A stretch of 64,000 nucleotides of DNA from Flavobacteriales bacterium (GTDB lineage: Bacteria; Bacteroidota; Bacteroidia; Flavobacteriales_F; PHOS-HE28), in NCBI GenBank assembly GCA_016713875.1, contig JADJOI010000003.1:3286001-3350000 (forward strand). The letters run 5' to 3'. The notes beneath the pieces are model-generated. The model was not told the DNA's origin and made no database searches. It worked only from the letters and a program-made list of their open reading frames with translations. The position numbers and the translations under genes were made by a program. This document shows positions 24,263-33,041 of the stretch, in pieces. The first letter of the stretch is position 1, and each line of letters begins with the position of its first letter.

Positions 24263-25554
24263 TCGTGTGCAGGAATTCCGCTTCGTTGCTGGTGACCCTG
24301 GCCGGCTTGATGGCGGTCACCGCGTTGAAGGCCCAGCTGCCCATTCAGCCCCTGTGGAGCCTCTCCGGAGGGTATTGGCCGAATCCACTGCTTGTGGCGG
24401 CGGACGCCGAGATGGACCGCATCTATTGGATGAAGGGGTCCTTGTACGGGAGTGACTATCTGGTCACCGTCGGACCGGATGGTACGGTGATCGGCACGGC
24501 CAACCGGCCTACCTTCTCCGGGACCTGGGACCAGTGGCCCACCCCCATCTACCAGGAGATGAAGGCCTGGCGGGATACCGTGCAATTGCGGGTGAATGTG
24601 GACCTATGGATCGGTGACTATCAGTGGGTTGCGATCATTCCGCAGAATGGGGGCCGGTCACGGCTCTTCGGCGGGAGTGAGCATCACCGCGACGCGGAGT
24701 ACACCCCGTTCGGGTGGTTGTTCGCCGTGGGCGACAGCGTGCGTCGCCTGGACCGGGCCGGATGGCCGGCGGGATCGGCCGCCGTGCCCGGCGCAGACAA
24801 CCTGGTGGTCTTTCCGGACCGGGTGGTGCTGGGCACCCCGCCGGACCTGTCCGCGCTGCGGCTGCCCGGCCTTGAACCCCTGCCGTCGATCCCGGCGCCC
24901 GCTGCGGGCGTTCCCACCACCACCCGCCTCATCGGCTCCGAAGGCCATGTGCACTACGCCACGCTGAGCGCCGGGCCGGTGCTTCACGTGGGCGCCGTGG
25001 ACACCTCGGGCGTCGTGCTCTGGCAACAGACCCTTCCGTTGCTGGGCGATCATCTGCTCACCGACCTGGAGGTGGACAACTTTGGAGGCACCTGGGTGAG
25101 CCTGACGCGAAGGGCGGGGTTCACCCCCGTGGAAGGCGTGCTGGTCGGGATCGCTGATGGTGGCGCACCGGTGTCGTACTTGAACTACGGGGTGTCCATC
25201 GCAGAAGTGGAGGCGCTCGGGGACACGCTCATCCTCACCGGCCGCATGGGACCGTCAGACACCTACCTCATCGCCTACCACGCTGGCATCATTACGGGCA
25301 CGAGCGTGCCTGCCGCTGAGGCGTTGCGGGTGTATCCCGATCCCGCGGTGGACCGCCTCTGGATCACCGGTTCCTCGCCCCAGGCGGAGCGGGTACGGAT
25401 CCTGGATGCGCACGGTCGCACCGTCCTTCAGCAGCCGACCGGCGGTGACGTGGATGTGGAGGTCGGAGTGGAGGGGCTGGCCCCGGGGCTCTATACGGTG
25501 TTGACAGAAGGTCCGGGCATCCGGCTGGCCCAACGGTTCGTTCGCGGGCGTTGA
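24241..25554 (+). CDS. Secreted protein with T9SS type A sorting domain
   Basis: A 437-residue exported protein. The N-terminus has a signal peptide ending VTALKA, then AQLPIQPLWSLSGGYW. The body has propeller-like motifs (DGTVIGTA, AVPGADNLVVF, ALGDTLILTG). The C-terminal 80 residues form a T9SS sorting domain: LRVYPDPAVDRLWI, then RVRILDAHGRTVLQ, GLYTVLTEGPGIRLAQRF. It overlaps the upstream gene by 22 bp, so both are probably in one transcript. ATG at 24241 is used; ATG at 24253 and 24259 are alternatives. Confidence 0.8.
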   Translation: MRDPMAMIVCRNSASLLVTLAGLMAVTALKAQLPIQPLWSLSGGYWPNPLLVAADAEMDRIYWMKGSLYGSDYLVTVGPDGTVIGTANRPTFSGTWDQWPTPIYQEMKAWRDTVQLRVNVDLWIGDYQWVAIIPQNGGRSRLFGGSEHHRDAEYTPFGWLFAVGDSVRRLDRAGWPAGSAAVPGADNLVVFPDRVVLGTPPDLSALRLPGLEPLPSIPAPAAGVPTTTRLIGSEGHVHYATLSAGPVLHVGAVDTSGVVLWQQTLPLLGDHLLTDLEVDNFGGTWVSLTRRAGFTPVEGVLVGIADGGAPVSYLNYGVSIAEVEALGDTLILTGRMGPSDTYLIAYHAGIITGTSVPAAEALRVYPDPAVDRLWITGSSPQAERVRILDAHGRTVLQQPTGGDVDVEVGVEGLAPGLYTVLTEGPGIRLAQRFVRGR

Positions 25555-25709
25555 GCGACCCCGCCCCTCACGCCGGGATCGAGTTCAGGTAGCCCTGGTG
25601 CGCGAGCTGTTCGCCCATGCCCATTGGCCTCCTTCGGCTCGGGGCGCCAGGTGGCCAGGCCGAACACGAAGCGATCGAACATGCAGAAGGCGGCGGGGAT
25701 GGATCCGCT
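25555..25709. other. 155-bp gap with a possible gene remnant
   Basis: On the minus strand a short frame beginning MFDRFVFGLATW and a second one ending GYLNSIPA and a stop fill most of the gap, but in different frames. Neither is long enough to assign. It may be the decayed end of a gene once downstream of the SGNH-like gene, or chance. Confidence 0.25.
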
Positions 25710-26624
25710 CTATCGCGCGCTCGTCCACACCGTGTCGATCACCGCGCGCTGGGCCGTGGTCGTCAGGTGCAGCGGGTCGCGCCACAGGGCCCGGTCCGTC
25801 GGGAACAGGCCGGGGCGGTCCAGGTCGGTCACGGGTGCCAGCGCGCGCAGGCGGTCCAGATAGGTTGCGCGCAGGGGTTCAAGCCCCGCGTCGGCGTAGA
25901 TGCGCTGCACCTCGGAATGCGTGGGGTATTCCACGAACCGGAGGGCGCAGCCCTGTGCCTTGCACCGCGCGGCGATGCGTTCCAACCGGGCGAAGGCCAC
26001 GCTGTCCAGGGTGAAGTCCGATGCGTTGGTGCGCTCCATGTCCAGCACGCGCTGCCAGTGGTCGGGCGGGAGTGCATCGTAGTGCACGGTGGAGGGCAGC
26101 CAGGCGCTGCGCAGGTTCAGCACGGTGGCCTCCAGCACGCGCCGGTTGCTCAGGTACAGGAAGGGCTGGTCCAGCAGCAGGCGCGGTTCGCTGTACAGGT
26201 CCCAGTCCATGCCGCGGTTCATGCCGCGGAACGACACCTGCACCACCACTTCCTTCAGTGGGGCCTGGGCGGAGAAGGCGAACAGGTCGGCCAGGGTGCG
26301 CGTGTTGCCTCCGGGTACGCCCAGGTTGTAGTAGCGGTGGCCGCTCACGCGCTCCAGGTGGTCGAGGTCGAAATGCGAGAGGCGCGAATCGCCTAGCAGG
26401 ATGCGGTCCTGCGGGGTGCGCCGCAGCTCGATCAGCTTCCACAGCAGGTTGCTGAAGGGCATGGTGCGGCCATCGTGGTACAGGTTCTTCCGCTTGAGCG
26501 TGTCGGGGATCGGGTGGAAGCGGTCGAAGTAGTTGAAGGGGTCCACCGCCAGCACGATGCCGAAGACCAGCGCGAAGGGCAGGGCCAGCGCGGCGATCCA
26601 GCGGAGAAGGCGGCGAACGGTCAT
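25710..26624 (-). CDS. SGNH-like hydrolase, MBOAT partner (second pair)
   Basis: A 304-residue protein with one N-terminal signal anchor (LLRWIAALALPFALVFGIVLA), otherwise periplasmic. It has a block I GDS-type motif (ILLGDSRLSHFD), a GVPGGN block II segment and DPLHLT near the C-terminus, which supplies Asp and His of the triad in SGNH enzymes. By analogy to AlgJ/AlgX-type proteins it should transfer or hydrolyse acyl groups on an extracellular glycan, using acyl groups exported by the MBOAT. It starts 0 bp after the MBOAT stop, so it is the last gene of a four-gene operon. Confidence 0.75.
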   Translation of the reverse strand: MTVRRLLRWIAALALPFALVFGIVLAVDPFNYFDRFHPIPDTLKRKNLYHDGRTMPFSNLLWKLIELRRTPQDRILLGDSRLSHFDLDHLERVSGHRYYNLGVPGGNTRTLADLFAFSAQAPLKEVVVQVSFRGMNRGMDWDLYSEPRLLLDQPFLYLSNRRVLEATVLNLRSAWLPSTVHYDALPPDHWQRVLDMERTNASDFTLDSVAFARLERIAARCKAQGCALRFVEYPTHSEVQRIYADAGLEPLRATYLDRLRALAPVTDLDRPGLFPTDRALWRDPLHLTTTAQRAVIDTVWTSAR

Positions 26625-28094
26625 CTAGAACTGGAAGTAGATGAAGGGCGAAGTGTGGTAGTAGCTGCCCAGGAAGATGATGCTGCCGACGAGGCCGGTG
26701 TACAGGGCCCAGCGTTGCATCGTGCTGCGTTCCGCCAGCCAGGCGGTGGCGCCCTTCCGGTGGTCCAGCCATTGCACCGCTTCCATGGCGGCGATACCGG
26801 CCACGGCCAGGAGCATCTCACCGCGCCCGGCCCCCACCAGCGGGGCCCATAGGCTGAAGGCGTCGGCGGTGAGGAAGCCGTCCAGCCCGGTGAACAGGTT
26901 CCCCACGATGTGGAACGCGTCCTGCACGCTGTTGGCGCGGAAGAAGATCCAGGCCAGGTCCACCAGCAGGAAGGTGGTGATCACCTGCTGGGCCATGTGC
27001 AGCCGCGGCCGGCGGTGCAGGCCGAGCCACTGCCCGATGCGCGTCCTTCCGCCCTCGGTGACGATGGCGCCGATGAGGAACAGGCCGTGCAGGCCGCCCC
27101 AGATGATGTAGGTCCAGGCCGCGCCGTGCCACAGGCCACTGAGCAGGAAGGTGATGAGCAGGTTGTAGTACCGGCGCCAGGTCAGCACGCGGTTGCCGCC
27201 CAGCGGGATGTACACGTAGTCGCGGAACCAGGTGCTGAGGCTGATGTGCCAGCGGCGCCAGAACTCGCTGATGCTCGTACTGGCGTAGGGCGTACGGAAG
27301 TTGCGCATCAGGTCGATGCCCAGGCATCGCGCGGCGCCGAGGGCGATGTCGCTGTAACCGCTGAAGTCGCAGTAGATCTGCGCGGCGAAGAGCAGCGAGG
27401 CCAGGATGAGCGCTGGGCCGTCGTGCAGGTGCGGGGCGTCGTACACATGGTCCACCATCACGCCCACGCGGTCGGCGATCATGATCTTCTTGAAGAAGCC
27501 CCAGGCCATGAGGCGCAGCCCGCTGGCCAGCAGGCCGGGGTCGAAGGCCATGGGCAGGTGCAGCTGGCGCAGCAGGTTGCCCGGTCGCTCGATGGGGCCG
27601 GCCACCAGCTGCGGATAGAACATCACGTACAGGCTGAAGATGCCCAGGTGGCGCTCGGCACGCTGGCGGCCGTAGTACACCTCGATGGTGTAGCTCAGGC
27701 TCTGGAAGGTGTGGAAGCTGAGGCCGATGGGAAGGATGATGCCCAGGTCGGGGATGCTGTAGCCGCTCCAGCCTGCTGCGCGCACCATCGCCTCGATGTT
27801 CTCCGTGAGGAATCCGTAGTACTTGAAGATGGCGAGCACGCCCACGTTGGCCACGATGCTGGCGATGAGCCAGCGCTTGCGGGCGACACCCTCGCTGCGC
27901 TCGATGAGCAGCCCCGCCCCGTAGTCCACCACGATCGTGAAGGCCAGGATGAGGATGTACACCGGCACGAAGGCCATGTAGAACCAGCAGCTGGCGGCCA
28001 GCAGCATCGGCCAGCGCCAGCGGTGCGGCAGCAGGTGGTACGCGGTGGTCACCACCACGAAGAAGACCAGGAAGGCGATCGAGTTGAAGATCAT
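26625..28094 (-). CDS. MBOAT-family O-acyltransferase (second copy)
   Basis: A 489-residue polytopic membrane protein of the AlgI/DltB-like MBOAT family. It begins MIFNSIAFLVFF. Conserved features are the QSLSYTIEVY motif, FYPQLVAGPIER, YCDFSGYSDIA, FWRRWHISLSTWFRDY with conserved His, and LWHGAAWTYIIWG with the catalytic His. MBOATs move acyl groups across the inner membrane for glycan O-acetylation. Its start overlaps the preceding stop by ATGA. The first copy at 29026-30474 has the same layout. Confidence 0.92.
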   Translation of the reverse strand: MIFNSIAFLVFFVVVTTAYHLLPHRWRWPMLLAASCWFYMAFVPVYILILAFTIVVDYGAGLLIERSEGVARKRWLIASIVANVGVLAIFKYYGFLTENIEAMVRAAGWSGYSIPDLGIILPIGLSFHTFQSLSYTIEVYYGRQRAERHLGIFSLYVMFYPQLVAGPIERPGNLLRQLHLPMAFDPGLLASGLRLMAWGFFKKIMIADRVGVMVDHVYDAPHLHDGPALILASLLFAAQIYCDFSGYSDIALGAARCLGIDLMRNFRTPYASTSISEFWRRWHISLSTWFRDYVYIPLGGNRVLTWRRYYNLLITFLLSGLWHGAAWTYIIWGGLHGLFLIGAIVTEGGRTRIGQWLGLHRRPRLHMAQQVITTFLLVDLAWIFFRANSVQDAFHIVGNLFTGLDGFLTADAFSLWAPLVGAGRGEMLLAVAGIAAMEAVQWLDHRKGATAWLAERSTMQRWALYTGLVGSIIFLGSYYHTSPFIYFQF

Positions 28095-29026
28095 CGGCCC
28101 CCCGCGCCGCGCGGCGGGAGGCAAATGTCGGTGAACTGCGCCGCACCGGCGCGCCCCAGGTGGCTTCCGTCCACGTACAGGTCGTCCGACCAGCGGTGGG
28201 CGTTGCCGTCGATCAGCGTGTGGCCGAGGGGCTCCAGCAGGGCCCGCAGCCGGGCCACGTGCGCCTGCTGCAACGCGTCGAGGGCAGCCGTCCGCAGGCC
28301 GTCGCGGTAGGCGCATTGCACCACCACCAACTTCACCCCGCGGGCCTTCAACCAGTGCGCGAAGCGGGCGAAGGCCTCATAGCGGGCCTCATCCAGCCGA
28401 TCGGCGGTCGGGGGCGCCTCGTTGAAGCGGGTGCGGTCGATGCGGTCGGCGGGCACGTCCAGGGTGGCCCCACCGTGGTCGTCGAAACCGAGGTACTCGT
28501 AGTTGCCGGGATCGCGGAACCGGATGCGGTTGGCCTCGGCCTGCCGCAGCAGATAGGGCGCATCCCAATGCCGCAGGTAGCTCAGGGCGAGCGGACCGCC
28601 GTCGAGGAAACGCGCCATGGCCGCGCTGTCGGTGCCCAGCTGCCGGCCCGCGCTGCGGAAGTCCATCAGGTTGGTGGCCACCAGCACGGTGTGCGGCCGC
28701 AGCCGGTCGGTGAGCAGGGTGCCCAGCACGGGCAGTTCGGCGGCGCCCAGGCCCCACGCGGCGGCGTTCACGTACCGGTCGGTGCCGAAATGGGCGATCA
28801 CCCCGTCGCTGGCCAGGTTGTTCAGCGTCATCGATGAGCCCACGGCTAGCACATCGACCCCGTCGGAGAAGCGCTCACGTACGAAGGCGAGCTTCTCATT
28901 GAGGGCGATGTTGTTGGTGATGCGGGGGGGCGGCACGGTGTCCCGCAGCAGCAGCAGGTAGGCGGCGGGGATCGCCAGGGCGGGCAGGCCCAGCAGCACG
29001 ATCCGGAGGATGAAGCGGCCCACCAT
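28091..29026 (-). CDS. SGNH-like protein, MBOAT partner (first pair)
   Basis: A 311-residue protein with an N-terminal signal anchor (FILRIVLLGLPALAI), otherwise periplasmic. A GSS motif (LAVGSSMTLNN) and a C-terminal DGSHLGRAG match block I and the Asp/His block of SGNH-like proteins. The GSS in place of GDS is common in AlgX/DltD-type groups. It overlaps the MBOAT genes on both sides by ATGA, so it is in one operon. Its sequence is only distantly like the second SGNH gene. Confidence 0.72.
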   Translation of the reverse strand: MVGRFILRIVLLGLPALAIPAAYLLLLRDTVPPPRITNNIALNEKLAFVRERFSDGVDVLAVGSSMTLNNLASDGVIAHFGTDRYVNAAAWGLGAAELPVLGTLLTDRLRPHTVLVATNLMDFRSAGRQLGTDSAAMARFLDGGPLALSYLRHWDAPYLLRQAEANRIRFRDPGNYEYLGFDDHGGATLDVPADRIDRTRFNEAPPTADRLDEARYEAFARFAHWLKARGVKLVVVQCAYRDGLRTAALDALQQAHVARLRALLEPLGHTLIDGNAHRWSDDLYVDGSHLGRAGAAQFTDICLPPRGAGGR

Positions 29027-30474
29027 CAGAACTGGAAATAGATGAACTCGCCACCGCCCAGCGGTGCGGTGAGCGTGAGCACGGCGATGAGGCCGTAGTA
29101 CACCAGGCGGCGCACCGGCAACGGGAGCAGGCCGTCCAGCTGCAGACCATATTGCCGCTCGCGGGCCAGCCATTCCAAGGCCAGGGTGATGCCGATGCCG
29201 AGCAGCGCGAAGGCCAGGCCCTTTTTATCACCGAGGTACGGCGCTTCGAGCAGGCCCGGAGAGGCGATGGCGCCCAGGATGTCCACGGCCTGCCCCATGC
29301 TCTCGGCGCGGAAGAAGGTCCACGCGAAGCAGGCCAGCAGGAAGGTGGCGAGCAGTTGCAGGGCCTCACGGGCGCTGGGCAGCAGGCGGCCGGCGGCCAC
29401 CGCATCGCTCATCGCGTGGTGCGTGTCGCGCAGCAGCAGCGGCAGGAAGAGCAGGCCGTTCACGGCGCCCCAGGCCACGAAGGTCCAGTTGGCGCCATGC
29501 CAGAAGCCGCTCACCAGGAAGATGATGAGCACGTTGCGCACGGTGCGCGCCTTGCCGCCGCGGCTGCCGCCCAGGGGGATGTAGAGGTAGTCGCGGAACC
29601 AAGTGCTGAGGCTGATGTGCCAGCGGCGCCAGAACTCCGCGATGTCGCGGCTGAAGTAGGGGTAGGCGAAGTTGCGCATCAGCTCGAAGCCGAAGAGCCG
29701 CGCGCAGCCGATGGCGATGTCGCTGTAGCCGCTGAAGTCGCCGTAGATCTGGAAGGCGAAGAGGAGCACGGCCAGGGCGAGGGTGCTGCCGTCGTGGGTC
29801 TCGTGGGCGCCGAACACGGGGTTCACGAAGGCGGCGCAGTGGTCGGCCACCACCACCTTCTTGAACAGGCCCCACAGCATCTGTCGCACGCCGTCATACG
29901 CCGCGGCCTCGTCGAAGCGGCGCTCGGTGCCGAACTGGGGCAGCATGTGGCGGGCCCGTTCGATGGGGCCGGCCAGCAACTGGGGGAAGAAGCTCACGAA
30001 GGCGAAGAAGGTCGTGGCCTCGCGCACGGCGGGCAGCTGCCTGCGGTACACATCGAAGGTGTAGCTCAGGCTCTGGAAGGTGTAGAAGCTGATGCCCACG
30101 GGAAGCACCAGCCCCAGCGGACGCGCATCGATCGGCCGGCCCAGCAGCGTGAAGGCGTCCACGAAGCTCTGCAGGAAGAAATCGTAGTACTTGAAGAAGC
30201 CGAGCAGCCCCAGGTTGGCCGTCAGGCTCAGGCCCATGAGCAGCTTGCGGCCGGCGGGGGCCTCGGTGCGGGCCAGGGCCAGCGCCACCAGGTAGTCCAC
30301 CCCGGCGGTGAAGAGCCACAGGCCCAGGAAGCGCCAGTCCCACCAGCCGTAGAACACGCATCCGGCCAGGATGAGGAAGGCGTTGCGCCAGGCCACCGAA
30401 CGCCGGAAGACCCCCCAGTACAGGAGGAACACGATCGGCAGGAAGACCGCGAAATCGATCGAGTTGAACAGCAT
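29026..30474 (-). CDS. MBOAT-family O-acyltransferase (first copy)
   Basis: A 482-residue polytopic membrane protein beginning MLFNSIDFAVFLPIVF. It has FYTFQSLSYTFDVY, FFPQLLAGPIERA, QIYGDFSGYSDIAIG, FWRRWHISLSTWFRDY and FWHGANWTFVAWG, the last with the catalytic His. It is the first gene of an operon with an SGNH-like protein, a second MBOAT and a second SGNH-like protein. A candidate promoter box lies at 30554-30561. The likely role is export of acyl groups for O-acetylation of a surface polysaccharide. Confidence 0.92.
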   Translation of the reverse strand: MLFNSIDFAVFLPIVFLLYWGVFRRSVAWRNAFLILAGCVFYGWWDWRFLGLWLFTAGVDYLVALALARTEAPAGRKLLMGLSLTANLGLLGFFKYYDFFLQSFVDAFTLLGRPIDARPLGLVLPVGISFYTFQSLSYTFDVYRRQLPAVREATTFFAFVSFFPQLLAGPIERARHMLPQFGTERRFDEAAAYDGVRQMLWGLFKKVVVADHCAAFVNPVFGAHETHDGSTLALAVLLFAFQIYGDFSGYSDIAIGCARLFGFELMRNFAYPYFSRDIAEFWRRWHISLSTWFRDYLYIPLGGSRGGKARTVRNVLIIFLVSGFWHGANWTFVAWGAVNGLLFLPLLLRDTHHAMSDAVAAGRLLPSAREALQLLATFLLACFAWTFFRAESMGQAVDILGAIASPGLLEAPYLGDKKGLAFALLGIGITLALEWLARERQYGLQLDGLLPLPVRRLVYYGLIAVLTLTAPLGGGEFIYFQF

Positions 30475-30553
30475 GCGGGGTGGCGCGCGGAACGGCTTCT
30501 ACGGGACGGGTCGGGGGCGGGTTCCGCCGGTGGAGTGCCGTCGACCGGCGGCC

Positions 30554-30561
30554 CAAAGCTA
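30554..30561 (-). promoter_or_regulatory. Putative -7 promoter box of the MBOAT operon
   Basis: TAGCTTTG read on the minus strand, 79 bp before the MBOAT start. It faces away from the + strand box at 30589-30596, so the two form a divergent promoter region. Confidence 0.4.
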
Positions 30562-30588
30562 CCCGTCAGCCCCTTGGACAGGGAGCGC

Positions 30589-30596
30589 TATCTTCG
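30589..30596 (+). promoter_or_regulatory. Putative -7 promoter box of the STAS-like gene
   Basis: TATCTTCG lies 6 bp before the ATG at 30603 and fits the TAnnTTyG pattern. Confidence 0.4.
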
Positions 30597-30602
30597 GAGG
30601 CC

Positions 30603-31022
30603 ATGCGCTTCCGACCACGGAGCATCGAGACCCGCATCGCCACGGTCACCATGGTGCGGCCGGGTTTCATCGAACAACGGTACAAGCATGGCGAGCGGAT
30701 CGACCTGCCCGGTTTCGCGGAGAACAAGCGCGCGCGCCTCGAACTGGCCCAGGGCATGCCGTGCGTCATGCTCAGCATCATCCCCCGGGACATGGACTTC
30801 GACATGGAGGTCACGGGCGTGGACCACTTCGGTCCGGAGCGCGGGCAGGACACCCTTAGGGCCTTGGCGGTGGTGGTGCACGACAGCATGGCGGAGATGG
30901 TCACCAAGCTGTTCTTCACCTATTTCCCCACGGTGTTCCGCACGCGCGTGTTCAACGACGAGGCCGAGGCGCGCCGGTGGTTGCAGCTTCAGTTGGCGGA
31001 GGTGATCCAGGAGGAGGGCTGA
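30603..31022 (+). CDS. STAS/SpoIIAA-like protein
   Basis: A 139-residue cytoplasmic protein. Its pattern, a short N-terminal beta segment, then DMDFDMEVTGVDHF, then the helix ALAVVVHDSMAEMVTKLFFTYF and a final VFNDEAEARRWL, resembles Bacteroidota STAS/SpoIIAA-like proteins. A similar protein is encoded at 50469-50879 with matching ending VFNDEREARQWL. Such proteins are of unknown role, possibly small-molecule or partner binding. ATG at 30603 is preferred because the conserved part starts there. Confidence 0.65.
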   Translation: MRFRPRSIETRIATVTMVRPGFIEQRYKHGERIDLPGFAENKRARLELAQGMPCVMLSIIPRDMDFDMEVTGVDHFGPERGQDTLRALAVVVHDSMAEMVTKLFFTYFPTVFRTRVFNDEAEARRWLQLQLAEVIQEEG

Positions 31023-31034
31023 TCGCCGCCCGCT

Positions 31035-31646
31035 TCACTGGAGCACCAACCGGAGCGTGGCGCTCTGACCATCGGGCCACCGCGCCTGCACCAGGTGGAG
31101 GCCCGGTCGCATCCCGGCCGTGGGGAGCAGGGCCGTTCCAGAAGGCGCCCTCGTGGCATACAGGACGCGACCAAGGCCATCGGTCACGGAGACGTCCACC
31201 GGGCCTGAGCCGCGCAGCTTCAACTCCACGGGCCCTCCTTCGGTGCTTACCGGGTTGGTGGTCACGTGGAGCCCGTCCTCCTGTCCGGCAGGGTCCATGG
31301 GCAGGCCCAGGCCACCGGGCAACTGGCAGAGGATCACACAGGGCACCCCGTTGGAGTCCCACATCGTGATGGAGCAGGGTGTGGAGCAGAGGTTCGTGTA
31401 CACCGTGTCGTTGGACACCCAGAACGGCGGCCAGCCCCACGGGGACACGGCACAGCCGGACGGGATCACGTCATACAGGTATGGAGCTGAACAGCCGACG
31501 GGGTACAACGCACTGGCCGGGCCGAAGGCCCCGAGCCCATCGCAGCCGTTGGTCGGCGGGATCACATAGTAGGTGTTGAGGGTCACTTGGGCCTGGGTCA
31601 TCATCCCGAACAGGAATACGAGCACGAACGCGAAGGGGTGCTTCAT
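31035..31646 (-). CDS. Small secreted protein with T9SS-like sorting domain
   Basis: A 203-residue exported protein. A signal peptide (MKHPFAFVLVFLFGMMTQAQ) is followed by a Cys-rich 110-residue body with seven or eight cysteines, probably disulfide-linked (NGCDGLG, GCSAPYLYD, NLCSTPCSITMWD, VPCVILC). The last 75 residues are T9SS-like: VTTNPVSTEGGPVELKL, DGLGRVLYATR, GLHLVQARW. The body matches nothing I know. Convergent with the STAS-like gene, 12 bp apart. Confidence 0.7.
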   Translation of the reverse strand: MKHPFAFVLVFLFGMMTQAQVTLNTYYVIPPTNGCDGLGAFGPASALYPVGCSAPYLYDVIPSGCAVSPWGWPPFWVSNDTVYTNLCSTPCSITMWDSNGVPCVILCQLPGGLGLPMDPAGQEDGLHVTTNPVSTEGGPVELKLRGSGPVDVSVTDGLGRVLYATRAPSGTALLPTAGMRPGLHLVQARWPDGQSATLRLVLQ

Positions 31647-31722
31647 GACGTGAAGCTACCGGACGCGCACCCGCACCAGTGCCCCGATCGGCACCGATGA
31701 TGAACACGCGATCGTGCAACGT

Positions 31723-32943
31723 CTACTTGTACGCCGGGATCCCGGTCACCTCTGCACCGGTGATCAACAGGTGGATGTCGTGCGTGCCTTCATAGGTCAC
31801 CACGCTTTCCAGGTTCATCATGTGGCGCATGATGGGGTATTCGTTGGTGATGCCCATGCCGCCGAGGATCTGGCGCGCCTCCCGCGCCACAGTGAGCGCG
31901 AGGTGCACGTTGTTCCGCTTGGCCATGCTGATCTGCTGCGTGGTGGCGCGGCCCTCGCTGCGCAGCACGCCCAGGCGCCAGGTGAGGAGCTGGGCCTTGG
32001 TGATCTCCGTGATCATCTCGGCCAGCTTCTTCTGCGTGAGCTGGAAGGCACCGATGGGCTTGCCGAACTGGATGCGCTGCTTGCTGTAGCGCAGGGCCAC
32101 ATCGTAGCACTCCATGGCCACGCCGAGGGTGCCCCACGCGATGCCGTAACGAGCGCTGTCCAGGCAGCCCATGGGTGCGCCCAAGCCGCTCTTGTTGGGA
32201 AGCAGGTTGCCCTTGGGCACCTTCACGTTGTCGAACACCAGCTCGCCGGTGGGGCTGGCGCGGAGGCTCAGCTTGCCGTGCGTGGTGGGCGTGGTGAAGC
32301 CCTCCATGCCGCGCTCCACGATGAGGCCATGGATGCGACCCTCGGTGTTCTCGGCCTTGGCCCACACGATCGCGAGGTCGGCGAAGGGCGCGTTGCTGAT
32401 CCACATCTTGGCGCCGTTCAGCAGGTAGTGATCGCCCATGTCCTTGAAGGTGGTGACCATGCCGCTGGGGTTGCTGCCGTAGTCGGGCTCGGTGAGGCCG
32501 AAGCAGCCGATCTTCTTGCCCTGCACCATGTCCGGCAGCCACTTCTTCTTCTGCTCCTCACTGCCGTACTTCCAGATGGGGTACATGGCCAATGAGCCTT
32601 GCACGCTGCACAGGCTGCGCAGGCCGCTGTCGCAGCGCTCGATCTCCTGCATGATGAGGCCGTAGCTGATCTGGTCCAGCCCGGGGCCGCCGTATTCCTC
32701 CGGTACAAAGGGGCCGAAGGCGCCGATCTCCGCCAGCCCGGGGATGATGTCCTTGCTGAACTCGGCCTTCTCGAAACGCTCCTCGATGATGGGCTTGAGG
32801 TGCTTGCTCACGTGCTTGCGCGCCGTGTCGCGGATCAGCTTCTGTTCCTCGGTGAGCAGTTCGTCCACCAAGTAGTGGTCGTGGTGTTGGAAGAGGTCGG
32901 TGGCGGCCTTGGTGGCGGTGCCGTTGGCGGAAGTGGTGGACAT
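31723..32943 (-). CDS. gcdH: Glutaryl-CoA dehydrogenase (acyl-CoA dehydrogenase family)
   Basis: A 406-residue flavoenzyme of the acyl-CoA dehydrogenase family, most like glutaryl-CoA dehydrogenase, which oxidises and decarboxylates glutaryl-CoA to crotonyl-CoA in lysine and tryptophan breakdown. Visible features are the N-terminal helical domain, IGCFGLTEPDYGSNPSG, KMWISNAPFADLAIVW and the C-terminal LGGMGITNEYPIMRH. The segment VVTYEGTHDIH holds the catalytic Glu in the GcdH-type position. Substrate assignment is by overall similarity. A minus-strand promoter box lies at 32990. Confidence 0.88.
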   Translation of the reverse strand: MSTTSANGTATKAATDLFQHHDHYLVDELLTEEQKLIRDTARKHVSKHLKPIIEERFEKAEFSKDIIPGLAEIGAFGPFVPEEYGGPGLDQISYGLIMQEIERCDSGLRSLCSVQGSLAMYPIWKYGSEEQKKKWLPDMVQGKKIGCFGLTEPDYGSNPSGMVTTFKDMGDHYLLNGAKMWISNAPFADLAIVWAKAENTEGRIHGLIVERGMEGFTTPTTHGKLSLRASPTGELVFDNVKVPKGNLLPNKSGLGAPMGCLDSARYGIAWGTLGVAMECYDVALRYSKQRIQFGKPIGAFQLTQKKLAEMITEITKAQLLTWRLGVLRSEGRATTQQISMAKRNNVHLALTVAREARQILGGMGITNEYPIMRHMMNLESVVTYEGTHDIHLLITGAEVTGIPAYK

Positions 32944-32989
32944 GCTGCGGGGGTGTTCGCGGTGTCGGCCTGGCCGTTCACCGGGGCTG

Positions 32990-32997
32990 CAAAAGTA
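32990..32997 (-). promoter_or_regulatory. Putative -7 promoter box of the acyl-CoA dehydrogenase gene
   Basis: TACTTTTG on the minus strand, 46 bp before the start at 32943. A + strand box at 33024-33031 makes this a divergent promoter region. Confidence 0.5.
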
Positions 32998-33023
32998 GCA
33001 CGCCCACCCCCGGCGCCGCCGGA

Positions 33024-33031
33024 TACCTTTG
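33024..33031 (+). promoter_or_regulatory. Putative -7 promoter box of the DUF4271 gene
   Basis: TACCTTTG, an exact TAnnTTTG match, ends 10 bp before the ATG at 33042. Confidence 0.5.
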
Positions 33032-33041
33032 CCCGCCGGCC

